Source of the DNA: Naumovozyma dairenensis CBS 421
Lineage: Eukaryota; Ascomycota; Saccharomycetes; Saccharomycetales; Saccharomycetaceae
DNA length: 64,000 nt
NCBI RefSeq assembly: GCF_000227115.2
Contig: NC_016487.1
Location: forward strand, 248,001 to 312,000
Direction: 5' to 3'
The translations under genes were made by a program, and so were the position numbers. The notes under the pieces are model-generated. The model was not told where the DNA came from. It saw only the letters and a program-made list of their open reading frames with translations, and ran no database searches. Below, in pieces: positions 34,811-45,891 of this stretch (positions are counted from its first letter, which is position 1; every line of letters begins with the position of its first letter).

Positions 34811-36046
34811 TAGAGTGGAGACGGTTATGTTAGATAGAAGGGCAGTTTAATATACTTCTTTTTATTAAAGCAATCGTTAACTGAATAATTCTCAGTCGTT
34901 TTCCTTGAGCTTTCAAGTATTGATAACCTTCAATAGTGGTGACTAGTCTATATGTCACTCCACCATTGAACATTGAATCATCCATCATATCTTTAAATCT
35001 TCCTTTTTTTTAATTTATTAATGATATTACAAGCCCTAACAGTACAACACAAAAAGGGTTAATAGAGATTGACCTAATAGGTTACTTTCAATTTTATTAG
35101 GCTTACTCTATTTTTTTTAAGATGATAGCGCCGCCACACCGTCCGAATCTATTATTTGACGGTGTTCTCACTGAAGCTTGTGTCAGTTCATATGGGTCGT
35201 GACTTTAAATAGTAAATGGCAAGTTTTATTGCAAAATAAAGCATAGGGTCGTGAAATTTATATAAATTATTGTCTTGTTGTAACAATAAAAAAGAGATAG
35301 AAATTAAATAAGGGGATTTCTCAAGCTTGTGGAATGGGATTGGTTTGGCCCCTCATTAATTTTATGATAGGTATATACACGACTCACAATTGGGGGATTG
35401 GTTCCGAATTCCAACACCTTTCACCTTGCCAAATACTTTAACCATTGTTTAAAGGCTTCTTAGAGGTAAAAATATCTTTTACTTGAAGAACGTTTTTCTT
35501 CCGAGGAGCGGTCATCTATATTCTCAGTTCATTTCTTAGCGTTCTTGTTTGATTTACAGAAGAAATATATTTCTTTACGTGCGGTTGAAAATCCTAAATT
35601 ATGATTAGGCGTTTGGGTATTCGTTGGAATTATTTTAAAGCTCTTCGAAGGAAAATCGAGAGATTATAAAGGATTCTGTTGTCTTCAGTTCTTGGTTTCA
35701 AAAAAGTTCGTTCTTTTTTCTGCAACGACTTTTTTTGCTATATACTTGTGAAAAGATAGTTATTGCTCCAAGTTTCTTATATGTTGCTTAGCTATTGCAT
35801 TTCTCCATCTCTTTGTTTTTTTATATGAAATATTATACAGCTATGAAAAATAAAAATCGTCCAGATGTAATACTAGGGATGATAAGGAAAAACGTTGTGA
35901 TGATAGTTATATTACAAATTAAATGTAGGCTGCTAAACTTTTTAGTCCATTATTGGGGTACTTTTTAATAAGAGAATGTATTTTAGAAGCAGAGAGATTA
36001 TACTTGGAGTTCTTTTCAAATAAATTAAGAATACCTACTACGTCGC
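34811..36046. other. Long intergenic region where YGL081W would be expected
   Basis: In S. cerevisiae the small uncharacterised gene YGL081W lies between MPC1 and YGL082W. Here 1.2 kb of AT-rich DNA has no credible frame on either strand, so the gene is absent or unrecognisable. No RNA gene is seen. Confidence 0.5.
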
Positions 36047-37330
36047 TTACATGATAATACAGTTCTTCTTTACTTTATCTCTCTTTCTAGTCTTCCCATT
36101 ATTTGATTTTTTATTAGAGCCAAAAATCGAATGTCTTTTATTTTTACGGTCTTCTTCCTTATTATTGCCGTTATTATTATTATCATTATTATTGTTATTC
36201 CTTCTATTACGAGCAGCTAGGCTACTATAGGCACCTTGTATATCACCGGCTGCTTCCCTATCTTCTTCTTCTTGTAATCTTCTGGCCAACTCTTCATCAG
36301 TTTCCATCTGTTGCACACTGTCAAGATTTGTTTCAGTCTGTTGCATACCGTTAGGTCTATCTTGATTATCATCACTAAATGGATTAGAAACAATAGAATG
36401 CATTGGCCCGTTTCGTGGATGTTGGGCAGTCGCAGGCATTGCAGTATGTCCTTGATTATAGGTATTTGTCCTTTCTAGGCTTGCCAAGATGAAAGAACCT
36501 GTGTAATAATTATCTTGGGAACCATTTACAGATCTTAAAGATTTCCAAATTATATCTCTATCATTTTTATAAGTTGGATCAGTTTCTAGCATGTATAACT
36601 CACCATTATTTTTATAGATGGTAACAAATGTATCATTTCTAAATAACACAGCATAAGATTTTTCTACTAACAGTTCTCTTAAATGCCTTAACCCATATTC
36701 GGTCAATTGTGTAGCAGATCTTGCCAAGAATGCCTTAACATATTGAGCGTCTTCTAAAATCTCTTGACTATTCTCTACATTCAAATTATTCTTCTTAATG
36801 TCATAAGATTGAACCAACATTCTTTGAGCACTCTCATAGGTATATTTCGCTACATGATTATAAGCAGCAGGATCATTTTCACCATCAATAATCCAACCAT
36901 GAACAATCCCGACATTAAACAACCTAAACAGGGCCATTTCAATCCCCTCTTCAAATGTACCATTAAACCCTGGGTTTACAGTCAACCCATCAGCCATCTG
37001 TGGTAAATATTGTAACAATTGGTTGATGTCAATAAGACTGGAAGAAGAAGTGTTAGTGTTTCTATTTTGATTAGCTGCGGACGATAACACATAAACAAGA
37101 TCATTCAAAGTTACTTCATTGTTCCTTCCTACTAATTGGATCAAATCTCTTGCCATAGTTGAATGACTTGCTGACAATAATAAAACGTTACACAATGCGA
37201 TTAAAGCATTCCCGCCTTCATTGTTGCCATTGTTGCCATTGTTGTCAGTGGCTGCAGAAGTGTTCTGGAGCAAAATCTTGTATGCACTCCCATTAATTTC
37301 CACGTTTTTAGTTTGGTAAACTTGATTCAT
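36047..37330 (-). CDS. YGL082W: MINDY-family deubiquitinase homologue (YGL082W type), catalytic residues replaced
   Basis: MINDY (FAM63) proteins are Lys48-specific deubiquitinases; S. cerevisiae has two, YGL082W and YPL191C. This 427-residue protein is syntenic with YGL082W. The fold is recognisable (ALIALCNVLLLS, GIVHGWIID, YGLRHLRELLVEKSYAVLF, GELYMLETDPTY). However, the catalytic motif QNxxGPCPLL is disrupted. QN at 22-23 is followed by an Asn/Gly-rich insert, and N41 stands where the cysteine should be. The catalytic histidine motif FRNNHFST reads FRNDTFVT, with T234 in place of His. A Glu-rich UIM-like helix (EELARRLQEEED, about 347-358) and a basic tail ending in the CaaX box CIIM follow. 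It is probably an inactive, prenylated ubiquitin-binding protein; this is inferred. Confidence 0.88.
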   Translation of the reverse strand: MNQVYQTKNVEINGSAYKILLQNTSAATDNNGNNGNNEGGNALIALCNVLLLSASHSTMARDLIQLVGRNNEVTLNDLVYVLSSAANQNRNTNTSSSSLIDINQLLQYLPQMADGLTVNPGFNGTFEEGIEMALFRLFNVGIVHGWIIDGENDPAAYNHVAKYTYESAQRMLVQSYDIKKNNLNVENSQEILEDAQYVKAFLARSATQLTEYGLRHLRELLVEKSYAVLFRNDTFVTIYKNNGELYMLETDPTYKNDRDIIWKSLRSVNGSQDNYYTGSFILASLERTNTYNQGHTAMPATAQHPRNGPMHSIVSNPFSDDNQDRPNGMQQTETNLDSVQQMETDEELARRLQEEEDREAAGDIQGAYSSLAARNRRNNNNNDNNNNGNNKEEDRKNKRHSIFGSNKKSNNGKTRKRDKVKKNCIIM

Positions 37331-37712
37331 AATTAAACTCTCGATCGTTTGTCTTTATATTGTCTCTAGGATAAGGTGGAGCTCATTCAATAATTAGTAA
37401 AGGAGGGAAAGAGGAATGTGAGTCTTTTCCATGTAACGTATTATATTTCAAATGTTGGTAAAAGGCGCCCTTATTTACTTTCCACCTTTTTTGGTTTGTT
37501 TGTTTTTCGTTCGGGAATTTATCCTAAGGTCAGGTCATTTGTCCATTGCCCTCATTCCCAAATTCATAAGGAACCTTAACCCTAGACCATTCAATGTGTT
37601 TATGGAGTTCTACTCTACGTACATAGTCTACTGCAAATGACCCTTTTAAATTGTGTTACAAAATAATAAAATAAAAATCTATATGAAAAAAATGGTTTGC
37701 ATATCCCGCTAC
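37331..37712. other. Intergenic upstream of the MINDY gene / downstream of SCY1
   Basis: About 380 bases with no gene. It presumably holds the promoter of the MINDY-family gene and the SCY1 terminator. Confidence 0.6.
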
Positions 37713-37940
37713 TTAAATTAACGACGCCGAATTATCATTCCTCGTATTGAACGAATTGAGATTAGCCATTGCATTGTCCGGCTTCCTATTTGGTTGAAGC
37801 GGAATTGAAAATCCAGGAGGGAACTTAGATGATGTTCCCATTGGCTGTAGAGGCGATATAGATGGTTGACTGGTAAACGCTAAACCAGAAAGTTCATTTT
37901 TGGTAGTGGAATTTTGTAAGTTTGTAGATGTGACCATAGG

Positions 37941-37972
<32 letters not shown>

Positions 37973-40214
37973 GCAGTGTCGCATAACTACTACGCGCAGG
38001 GGTTAGAATATGAGTATTGTTGCTTACAGGGCTGATAGGAGCCGGATTGAGGTTAAGTGGTGGATTCCAAGTAACTCGGTCCTTCCCTTGTAGATTTGTA
38101 TTAACAGTACGTTGTTGTTGAGAATATGCTCTTTTCGGTATCTCGGTCGAGGAATATTCCATTTTAGGTGGTATCGATGATGCTGATAATGGTGGGGTTG
38201 CTGTTTTCTTAGTAGGATGTATTGCAGGAACTTTAATATTCTTAGCTGTTTGAGTTTCCATGTCTGTTCTAACAGGGGCAATTGGTGTATCTATAATTTT
38301 GTTAAATGCGTTACCTTGTTTTAAGTCTTTCAAATCAGTTGAGTTACCTAATTTCTTCAAATGACGTTGTTTGACATCTTCAGAAAGTTTTTCAATGACA
38401 TTTGAATACTGAATATATTGTTCCACTTTTAACGTTGATGACATCGAATAACTCCATAATAATGGTAGTACTTGTTCCACTAATCCAACTTCGTCCTTGA
38501 TTAATCCGGGCAAAACTTCAAATAATTGCAAAGACGCCATTAGGATTCTCGGATCTCGAGTTTTCATTGATTTGAACAATGGTAAAATTTCATCACAACA
38601 AATATAAGAGTCAACAGCTTTCTGTTCAATGAAAATCTTAAAACATGAAACTACATTTATCTTAATTGTTAAACTTGTTGTCTTGGTAAATAAAGTGGAA
38701 ATCAATGGTAGTAAATAATTTTTCACAGTGGGGAAATCAAAACATTCAAGGATTAGTGATAGCTGTGCTAATAACTTCTCTTGACGTATAACTGTTGAAT
38801 CGGAATCATTCTCCTTTAAAACGAAATTCAATATTGGTTTCAAAAAAATATCTAGAAATTCATTTAATTTCAACGAATCTTTCAAAATCTTCAAATTCTC
38901 AATCAAAGAAAGAGTTGATTTCTTCAACAAAATTGGAAAATTGATTTTATGTGTCAGGACAGGATATACCTTTTCATGGAAAGATAATTGAGATAAGGAT
39001 GAACCTATCTTCAAGACCAATTCTACATTCCTTGAAATACATCTGAGATCTAGATTTTTCTCTGTACATAATTGATTTAACAAGTCCAATAATATTGGAA
39101 GGAATTTTTTCTGTAACAGTGTCGTTGGGAAATCTGGTAATAATTCTACAAGACCATCTAAAAACACTAGTCGTTCATCATTGCCTTTCGTTGGTAATTC
39201 GTCTAGGAAATTCAAAGTTTTTATAAGTGGGTCTTGGAAAAATTCAGATTCTAAGAAATCAGTAATATTATTATATCGGGAATAAATGTCTCTATTCATT
39301 AGACTGGGCATACAATGTCTTAATTTCACTGGTAATTTGATAAACACTTTATCCCATGACAAAGTACTAATTTTCCTCTCAAAATTGGAATATTCATCTT
39401 TATATTGACTTACTGAGTTCTCACTACGTAAAATGATATTCTCTCCACAATACAAAAAATTTATCAGTAAAGCTAGTGAGAAATAATCATTCTTGCACGT
39501 CAAAGTATGATCCAACATCAGTTCAGGGGCACTATAATCAAAGTTTAATTGCATGAAAGATGGAATTCGAGGATCATACATTGGTAACGAGTATTCATCT
39601 GTGTTTGATCCCTGTGGTAATTTCATTAAATGGCCTAATCCTGATAGTTTCCAATCTGAATTTTCATTGACGAAGATTGATTTTGGTTGAATATTTAAAT
39701 GCACGGAATTGGTAGTGGAATGAATAAAATCCAGCCCATTGACTAATTGTAGGATCCCACGCTGTATAACAATTTGATCTTTATTATAATCTTTGAAGAA
39801 ATTTTGCTCCTCATTGTCTTGGGATGTGTTGAAGATAATATCTAATGAACCTGTAACAAATTCAGTGACAAACAAAAACGATTTCGAATGTTCTTCTAAT
39901 GGCTCAATTAATGTTAAAATATTTGGATGCTTCAGTTTAGCTAGATTGTTAACTTGTTTACGTAAGACTTCATAACCTTCCTGGATGAGATTTTTATCCT
40001 GTGAAGAGGATTTCGATTTGATTATTCCATACTTTAGAAGATAGTTCTCAAAGAATTTTTTATCAAAGGAAAATATCGAGACTTTTGAAGGGCTTGAGCT
40101 TGAAGTGGATTTTGGCCTGCCGGTGTAGACACTCCATGGATCAGCGGTGAAAGTAGGTGATGACGAAAATGTATATTTAGAGCTGATACCCGATTTAGAT
40201 GACCAAAACATCAT
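37713..40214 (-). CDS. SCY1: SCY1-family pseudokinase
   Basis: Scy1 is a putative pseudokinase linked to clathrin-dependent vesicle traffic. The protein has 833 residues (804 in S. cerevisiae). The N-terminus MMFWSSKSGISSKYTFSSSP is nearly identical to S. cerevisiae. The kinase-like domain (about 30-330) lacks key residues: the HRD site reads HLN (VHLNIQPKSIF) and the DFG site reads SGLG. HEAT-like repeats follow (about 340-600), then a Pro/Ser/Gln-rich tail with a poly-Gln run. Order and orientation match YGL083W. Confidence 0.95.
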
Positions 40215-40455
40215 TTTTGGGCTAATAAATGGAAGTGCCCAATGTTCTTTTGATCTGTTTACTTGAAGTTTCTGTTAGCAACTCTTTCATTTGTTTTTAT
40301 GTGTTACGTAACCAGATCTGATAACAAATTTTGATGAGGAAATGCAAGAAAGTAGACTCCGGACGCGTCACAACGTCACGTAATTATCAACGTATAGAGT
40401 TCATGAAGATTATATTTATAAATCGTTAAATATATTAATATTTGATATTCTATGT

Positions 40456-43400
40456 TTACGGTAATGAGCAATTACTATCACTGTCATTGGAATCTGGGTG
40501 GCTCGGACTAGATTCCAAGCCTGTCCTCAAAAATTTAATAGCTATTCGCTGCGGTAGGGTTTCTTCCAATACTTCAATTTGATAAGTGTGTCCAGGAGGG
40601 CACAACTTGTCCTCATTTCTTGGAGGATAGTTTATTAAAGAACAGCCACTATTTCTTTGAAAAGGATAAATATGTTCAGGCATTGGTGGAGTATATTCAC
40701 GAAATTTCTCCCTTACTTGTTTTTTGGTAATTTCGGAGATAATGAAAAGTTGGGAGTTAGAACAGGTAACTAAAAACAATGGAATACGGTTCCTCCATAA
40801 CGGATAACTACTTTCCGGTTCCAACTGGATGTTTTCAAAATGAGGTCGAACAGGGATTACATTTGTTATTGTTCCTGGAAGTTGGACTTTGTAAAATGGA
40901 GAGAGGACAGATCGACTTTCATCTTTACTTCCAAGTTCATAATATATATAAAGGTAATTCTGTAGATCTGCCATCGCTCGGTATAGTCTTCCTGGAATAG
41001 TTAGCGGTTTTATTGATAGCTCTCTAAAGGCATCTAATCCGTCTTGCAGGTATGATTCCTTAAAAGATGGAGACTTTTTATTTTCTAACTCTCTATAAAC
41101 TCTTTTAGTCGCTACGTGTGTTACCAAGTTATAGGTATTGCAATAATTTTCTAATTCTAAGGTATCAGCATGGAATGATTTGGCTTGTAAGCTTTGCTTC
41201 TCGTACCGTTTTGTTCCGTCAAATGGGTCCACGGTGACAAGCGTTTCATTGTTGACAAAGGATCCAGTAAAAAATGTAGGATAGTTTTCAAGCATGTTAG
41301 TTTGTCCAGTTTTCTTTAACTTGACTACATTCCCAGGTAACAATTCAATACAATAATGTTCAAACTGAGAGCCGTAGAAATACACGTCAAGTCTACTAAC
41401 AAGAATATGCGTGACTGGAAATAGTAACTTTTGCACTTGGACACATTCCAATGTATGTCCCGATAATCGATAAATAAAGAATTTGGGTTCAGAGTTATGG
41501 CGGTAATAAAGTATGAAATATTTTTCTAATTCAAAACGCAAGTTTGATAACCCGTCCTCTTGGGGCAATAATGGTTCTATAAGACAATTTGAGTACATCG
41601 ATTCTACTACTAGGCGTTGTATCACCTCCATTGTTTTATAATTCAGTATAGAGAGGAGTGTTTCAGAAGTATTTTCTTGAAAAGAAAGTAAAACTGCCCA
41701 TTGTGGGGAGTTAGGTAGTACAAGCAATCGCAAAGGAATTTCAGAAGTCAAAGGCAACGTCAAAGAACTTACGGCTGAGTATAGCTCATTCAGCGTTGAT
41801 TTCTTACTTACAAAGTCATAAAAATGAACAGTATTTTTAGTATCTAGAATAAGGAAAGACTTTGGTCTTCTTCGCTTTGGCTTCTCTGAGTCGATCCAAA
41901 CTATAGTCCTTGCCTTGAATTTGAATTCTATAGTGAAATAAATTAAATCGGCTAAATTTATCATTAATATTACATCCTCGTTGTATAGAACCAACAGTGC
42001 AAATTCGGGATCATCGCATGAGGTATATTTTAAAGGTTTTCTCGTATCAAGTTGGATTTCTAGAAGTTTCTCTAAAGTTAACGAAAACAATAGTATCTTT
42101 CCGTCGTAGCTTGATAAAACGATATATGTATGGCGTTGACGTTCCTTCCAAAGGATTTCATTATAGGTTATTGTTGTCATTTCAGCTGCAAAAAAATCAG
42201 GTGGCAGATTTATTTGAATAGGTTTACTGTTATCAATGAATCGCGATAGATGATTCCTTTGGCAGAAAAAGTTCATTGAGTTATACGATGTCAATAATGT
42301 TGCTTCATCTAAATGATTTAGATATTTACTATAGTTAGTACTATGGACAAGGCTAAATGTTCGATCTCTTCCCATTCTGATTGAAACAAAATCTCCATGG
42401 TTTGTCAAAAATTTTAGTAAAGCATCCGTGTTTCCTTTGTAATAACTTTTTCCATAATCTTTCTCGTCCAGTGTTCTCATATCTCGACTTTCCCACAACA
42501 AACGCTCTTTAGCTACTATTGAATAATCATTTGGGTTTTTATCCTGTGTTGCGACGAAATGCATGAGTGCCCCATAATATAATTCTTCGATCTCAATGTT
42601 GGGAAGCCGACGAGAACTGTTGCCGTATTGTTTTAGTTTGAAATTATGGGGAAGTTCACCAATAGAAGAGCCAGTGTCATAATATAGCATGTTATCGTCC
42701 ACCCATATGTCAAACACAGGTGCATGAGGTATATTGAAAATAGTGGAAGCTGAGTTAGACACCACTTTATGACAGTGTCTCTTTTCTAGTATACCGTAAC
42801 CTTCTTTTGTTATACCAGCCAAAAGAAGGCTATCTAAGTCGGATCCTCCATTTGGGATAGGTTGAGCATCTACATAATTAATATATTCAGGAGTTTTTTC
42901 TGATGTTAAGCCAATATTTATAATTTTATTTCCCTTACTTGTATCTAGTAGGTGTATTTTCCCATCTTTATAAAAGAAAAATTGTAATCCGTCATTAAAT
43001 GTCCATATGAGTTCAAATTTTAAACCCAGCTGTTCCACACCTAAGTCTAGTGGTTTCCAGGGCATGACTTGTAAAACCCCTTTCTGATTGACAGTGATTC
43101 TAAATGAAAAGACTCTTCCGTCTTTGGTATAGATGTATATGGTTGACTTCTTGTCTTTCTGTATTATGTCAAATCGTTCGCTTACTTCGACACTTTCAGG
43201 AAGTATGTCATTCGTGAAACATTTTGATTCATATTTGGGCGAAAGTATCCATGTCTTCCTATAATGAGGATCGAAAGCGATCAGTATATAATCAAAAAGT
43301 TTCTTGACTTTCAAATCACCAACAGATTCAGCATTCTCCACCATGAGCTTTTTCGTTACTAATACAAATTGGGATTGTTCGGCACACCATCGAGTGTACT

Positions 43401-44061
43401 GTACTCCTAGATAATTGCTGGTAGTGTCTCGGAATATACAAGCTAGTATACCTCCTCTGCCTAATATTTCAAAATGTATTAACTCTTCAGTAAAGCCCAG
43501 AGAAAACACAATTGGATAAAAATGCGTTTCTCGACTTATCGCTTCAAGTGTATCTTTCAACTCCCCAGTAGCTGCTACACATCGTATACTTCTTTTATCA
43601 TAGGAATAATAAATTCTTCGCAAGTACGATGTCATCAGAAAAGGTATTTCAGGATTTAGTATATCATTGAAAACAAACTTTTTTTCTACCCCGAAATAAA
43701 AAGGCCCTTTCTGGCCGTTTTTCTTTGAGTCATACTTCTTGTGAACGATTGACAATGTACCCTCTGAAGAAAGAATACAGTACATTTCGTCGCCCCTGTC
43801 AGATTTCCCAATATAACGGGCTTCAGAGGTATTCCATAGGTAAATATCGCTTGTGGGCATGAATTTGGTAGGATCTTCGTTATTAAATTCATATGTGTTC
43901 TCATTCAAAATAAGCATTGGTGAACAGCCACGAGGTTGGTTCTCTACAAGGATTGGTTGTTTCTGTCCGTCATAAATATTATCGATACTCAAGTACACCG
44001 GAGAGGTTGTGGAATCTGCAACTCTTTCCGATCGGAAGGAAGCTTCGAGTGTGTTTGACAT
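40456..44061 (-). CDS. Large unassigned protein (1201 residues), possibly multi-beta-propeller
   Basis: I do not recognise this protein. It is 1201 residues, has no signal peptide, membrane segment or low-complexity expansion, and is rich in short alternating hydrophobic strands with turns (for example YDGKILLFSLTLEKLLEIQL, SKSTIYIYTKDGRVFSF). That pattern suggests several beta-propellers, as in the DDB1/Mms1/CPSF160 group, but I cannot show a family match. It lies between SCY1 and LCL3 on the minus strand. In S. cerevisiae GUP1 (YGL084C) occupies that spot in the opposite relative orientation and is not homologous. The frame is intact with ordinary codon use, so it is a real gene, either moved here or lost from S. 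cerevisiae at this site. Its ATG at 44059-44061 is the first in frame. Confidence 0.75.
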   Translation of the reverse strand: MSNTLEASFRSERVADSTTSPVYLSIDNIYDGQKQPILVENQPRGCSPMLILNENTYEFNNEDPTKFMPTSDIYLWNTSEARYIGKSDRGDEMYCILSSEGTLSIVHKKYDSKKNGQKGPFYFGVEKKFVFNDILNPEIPFLMTSYLRRIYYSYDKRSIRCVAATGELKDTLEAISRETHFYPIVFSLGFTEELIHFEILGRGGILACIFRDTTSNYLGVQYTRWCAEQSQFVLVTKKLMVENAESVGDLKVKKLFDYILIAFDPHYRKTWILSPKYESKCFTNDILPESVEVSERFDIIQKDKKSTIYIYTKDGRVFSFRITVNQKGVLQVMPWKPLDLGVEQLGLKFELIWTFNDGLQFFFYKDGKIHLLDTSKGNKIINIGLTSEKTPEYINYVDAQPIPNGGSDLDSLLLAGITKEGYGILEKRHCHKVVSNSASTIFNIPHAPVFDIWVDDNMLYYDTGSSIGELPHNFKLKQYGNSSRRLPNIEIEELYYGALMHFVATQDKNPNDYSIVAKERLLWESRDMRTLDEKDYGKSYYKGNTDALLKFLTNHGDFVSIRMGRDRTFSLVHSTNYSKYLNHLDEATLLTSYNSMNFFCQRNHLSRFIDNSKPIQINLPPDFFAAEMTTITYNEILWKERQRHTYIVLSSYDGKILLFSLTLEKLLEIQLDTRKPLKYTSCDDPEFALLVLYNEDVILMINLADLIYFTIEFKFKARTIVWIDSEKPKRRRPKSFLILDTKNTVHFYDFVSKKSTLNELYSAVSSLTLPLTSEIPLRLLVLPNSPQWAVLLSFQENTSETLLSILNYKTMEVIQRLVVESMYSNCLIEPLLPQEDGLSNLRFELEKYFILYYRHNSEPKFFIYRLSGHTLECVQVQKLLFPVTHILVSRLDVYFYGSQFEHYCIELLPGNVVKLKKTGQTNMLENYPTFFTGSFVNNETLVTVDPFDGTKRYEKQSLQAKSFHADTLELENYCNTYNLVTHVATKRVYRELENKKSPSFKESYLQDGLDAFRELSIKPLTIPGRLYRAMADLQNYLYIYYELGSKDESRSVLSPFYKVQLPGTITNVIPVRPHFENIQLEPESSYPLWRNRIPLFLVTCSNSQLFIISEITKKQVREKFREYTPPMPEHIYPFQRNSGCSLINYPPRNEDKLCPPGHTYQIEVLEETLPQRIAIKFLRTGLESSPSHPDSNDSDSNCSLP

Positions 44062-44670
44062 TATTGCATCCCGTTGTATCCTTGGATTATTTCTGCTATA
44101 ATATGATATGCCCTTTCAATAGCTTTATCGCCAGGCTGATATCTCATGTACTAAAAGCACCATGCTTATTTTTCATTATAATCTTTTATGGTTTACAGAG
44201 CCATTCGAATCGTCAAAGCGAGGTTTAAGGCGCTATCATCATTGAGACGGTACTAAATACTACACAACTGCCCACTTCAAGTAAACAAGTGTTGTAATTT
44301 TAAAGGTTTAAAGATATACAGACTGGCTATGTATCTCAGCTTTTCAAAAGACATAGAAACTGTAGAGTGGAAGTTAATTTTTAACTTCATTCCCTCTAAT
44401 GAATTTGTAATCACATATGGCTGTGAGAACTAGTATGCGGCGCCCTCAATGGAGTTCTTAACATACGCCATCGTTGAGGACTTGCTACTACTACAGTGAA
44501 TACAGGGCCATAAGAAGGCTCTTAGGGATTCTAGTAATGTACAAATAAACGATAGGTGCACTCGATAAAGTACACTATGGTAAGAGAGACGACAGTTTAT
44601 CTTGGCTCCTTGGACAGAAATACTAACTTGTTGAGTCAAAAAAGATGTGTTATTCCTACATAATGGGAAC
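44062..44670. other. Intergenic between the unassigned gene and LCL3
   Basis: This 0.6 kb is downstream of LCL3 and upstream of the 1201-residue gene. There is no credible gene and no trace of GUP1. Confidence 0.55.
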
Positions 44671-44702
44671 TCATCCAATCTTCTTCTTATACTCACCTGG
44701 TG

Positions 44703-45542
44703 TTATGAATTTCTTCTGACTCCATATCCCTTTCCTTTTACTCCTAGATATATACTCATATAGTCTATATTTTTTTCTTTCCCATCAAATTCGGCATTAT
44801 TTTTACCTTCATAAACTATAGCCATTCCTTGCTTCAACATTTCTAAACTAACATCTTTCCATCCACTCAGCCAACTCCAATAGACTACTCTTGCGACGCA
44901 CCGATTATATTGGTCAATCGAGAGAGGTTTGATCCATATTCTTCTCCCTAAAATCAAGTGCCTTAACGTTATCAGAGCCTCATCCCCAAAAGGCTGTGCA
45001 GGATTACCAAAATGAGCCCTCTCGGGAGCGTCAATACCACATAAACGAATGGAAAGAGTCAGTAAGTTCCGCTTACCTTTATATGGTACATGTAAATTCA
45101 AATAATGATCTGAAATTTTCTTCTGTGTTAATTTCGGTCTAAACAAGAATGAATAAGTCCAAGAAAGAAACTCTTTCGTTTTAGTATTTTTACTCTTGTT
45201 ACCGTGGTTCATGTTATTTTTCGAAGATGTAACCTGAGGGATATCATTACTTTCTAAAATTGGTATTTCTCTTAGCCATCCCCATCCTCCTATTGTCCCT
45301 CCTGGCATATGGAAAAAATGGAAATTATCACCATCCCCTACTGCTGTCACCTTACCATATATCCAATTTTTTCGGAGTAAGCTTTTTGGAATATCTAACG
45401 TACTCTTATATTGTCTTAAATATCTGTTATAGGAAACCAGACTCACGAGAATTGTTCCCGTTAAACATGTTGATAAGAGGACAACATGAGTGACTGATGA
45501 TGGGCTTATTTGACGATTTGGGTGGCTTGTACCTTCTGCCAT
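44703..45542 (-). CDS. LCL3: Staphylococcal-nuclease-fold protein Lcl3, C-terminus apparently frameshifted
   Basis: Lcl3 is a membrane-anchored protein with a thermonuclease-like fold. The visible frame has 279 residues (274 in S. cerevisiae). There is one membrane segment at about 17-38, then [18 protein letters not shown], then the nuclease signature [22 protein letters not shown] carrying the catalytic-type Arg, Asp and Glu. [12 protein letters not shown] and [16 protein letters not shown] follow. After EFDGKEK the frame diverges and ends GYGVRRNS. With one more A in the A7 run (44770-44776, minus strand) it would continue [18 protein letters not shown] and end [12 protein letters not shown] (stop 44671-44673), which matches the S. 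cerevisiae C-terminus. The position equals YGL085W. Confidence 0.93.
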   Translation of the reverse strand: MAEGTSHPNRQISPSSVTHVVLLSTCLTGTILVSLVSYNRYLRQYKSTLDIPKSLLRKNWIYGKVTAVGDGDNFHFFHMPGGTIGGWGWLREIPILESNDIPQVTSSKNNMNHGNKSKNTKTKEFLSWTYSFLFRPKLTQKKISDHYLNLHVPYKGKRNLLTLSIRLCGIDAPERAHFGNPAQPFGDEALITLRHLILGRRIWIKPLSIDQYNRCVARVVYWSWLSGWKDVSLEMLKQGMAIVYEGKNNAEFDGKEKNIDYMSIYLGVKGKGYGVRRNS

Positions 45543-45891
45543 TAATTAAGCTTTTGAACTAAATGCTTACATATATCATAGCTTCAATAGCCTTCATGCA
45601 ATTGGTTTTCTTATCATCCTTGATCTGTCCGTCTAAGATGGATTCTGTCTAGTCTACACTTCCTAGTTGGCTGGTTTTGATTTACGCGCCGCCAATAAAT
45701 TATCCAAGATAAAAGATTTCTATATCATGATCATATTGGAAGAAAATTCTATTTTACTATGTTGATATTACGACAAAATGCAGATTCAGCTTTCATTCAG
45801 ATATATGTCTATCTATGTATATATATTGAACGTTTTTATCTACTTTAACTCGCGATATACCTTTGAGGTGGACATAAAAAGTTCGTTTTTT
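45543..45891. other. Intergenic LCL3/MAD1
   Basis: About 350 bases containing the LCL3 promoter and MAD1 3' end. No gene is seen. Confidence 0.6.

Noticed and set aside
44430..44696. 88-codon minus-strand frame after LCL3
   Set aside because: It overlaps the probable true LCL3 3' end in another frame and has no motif.
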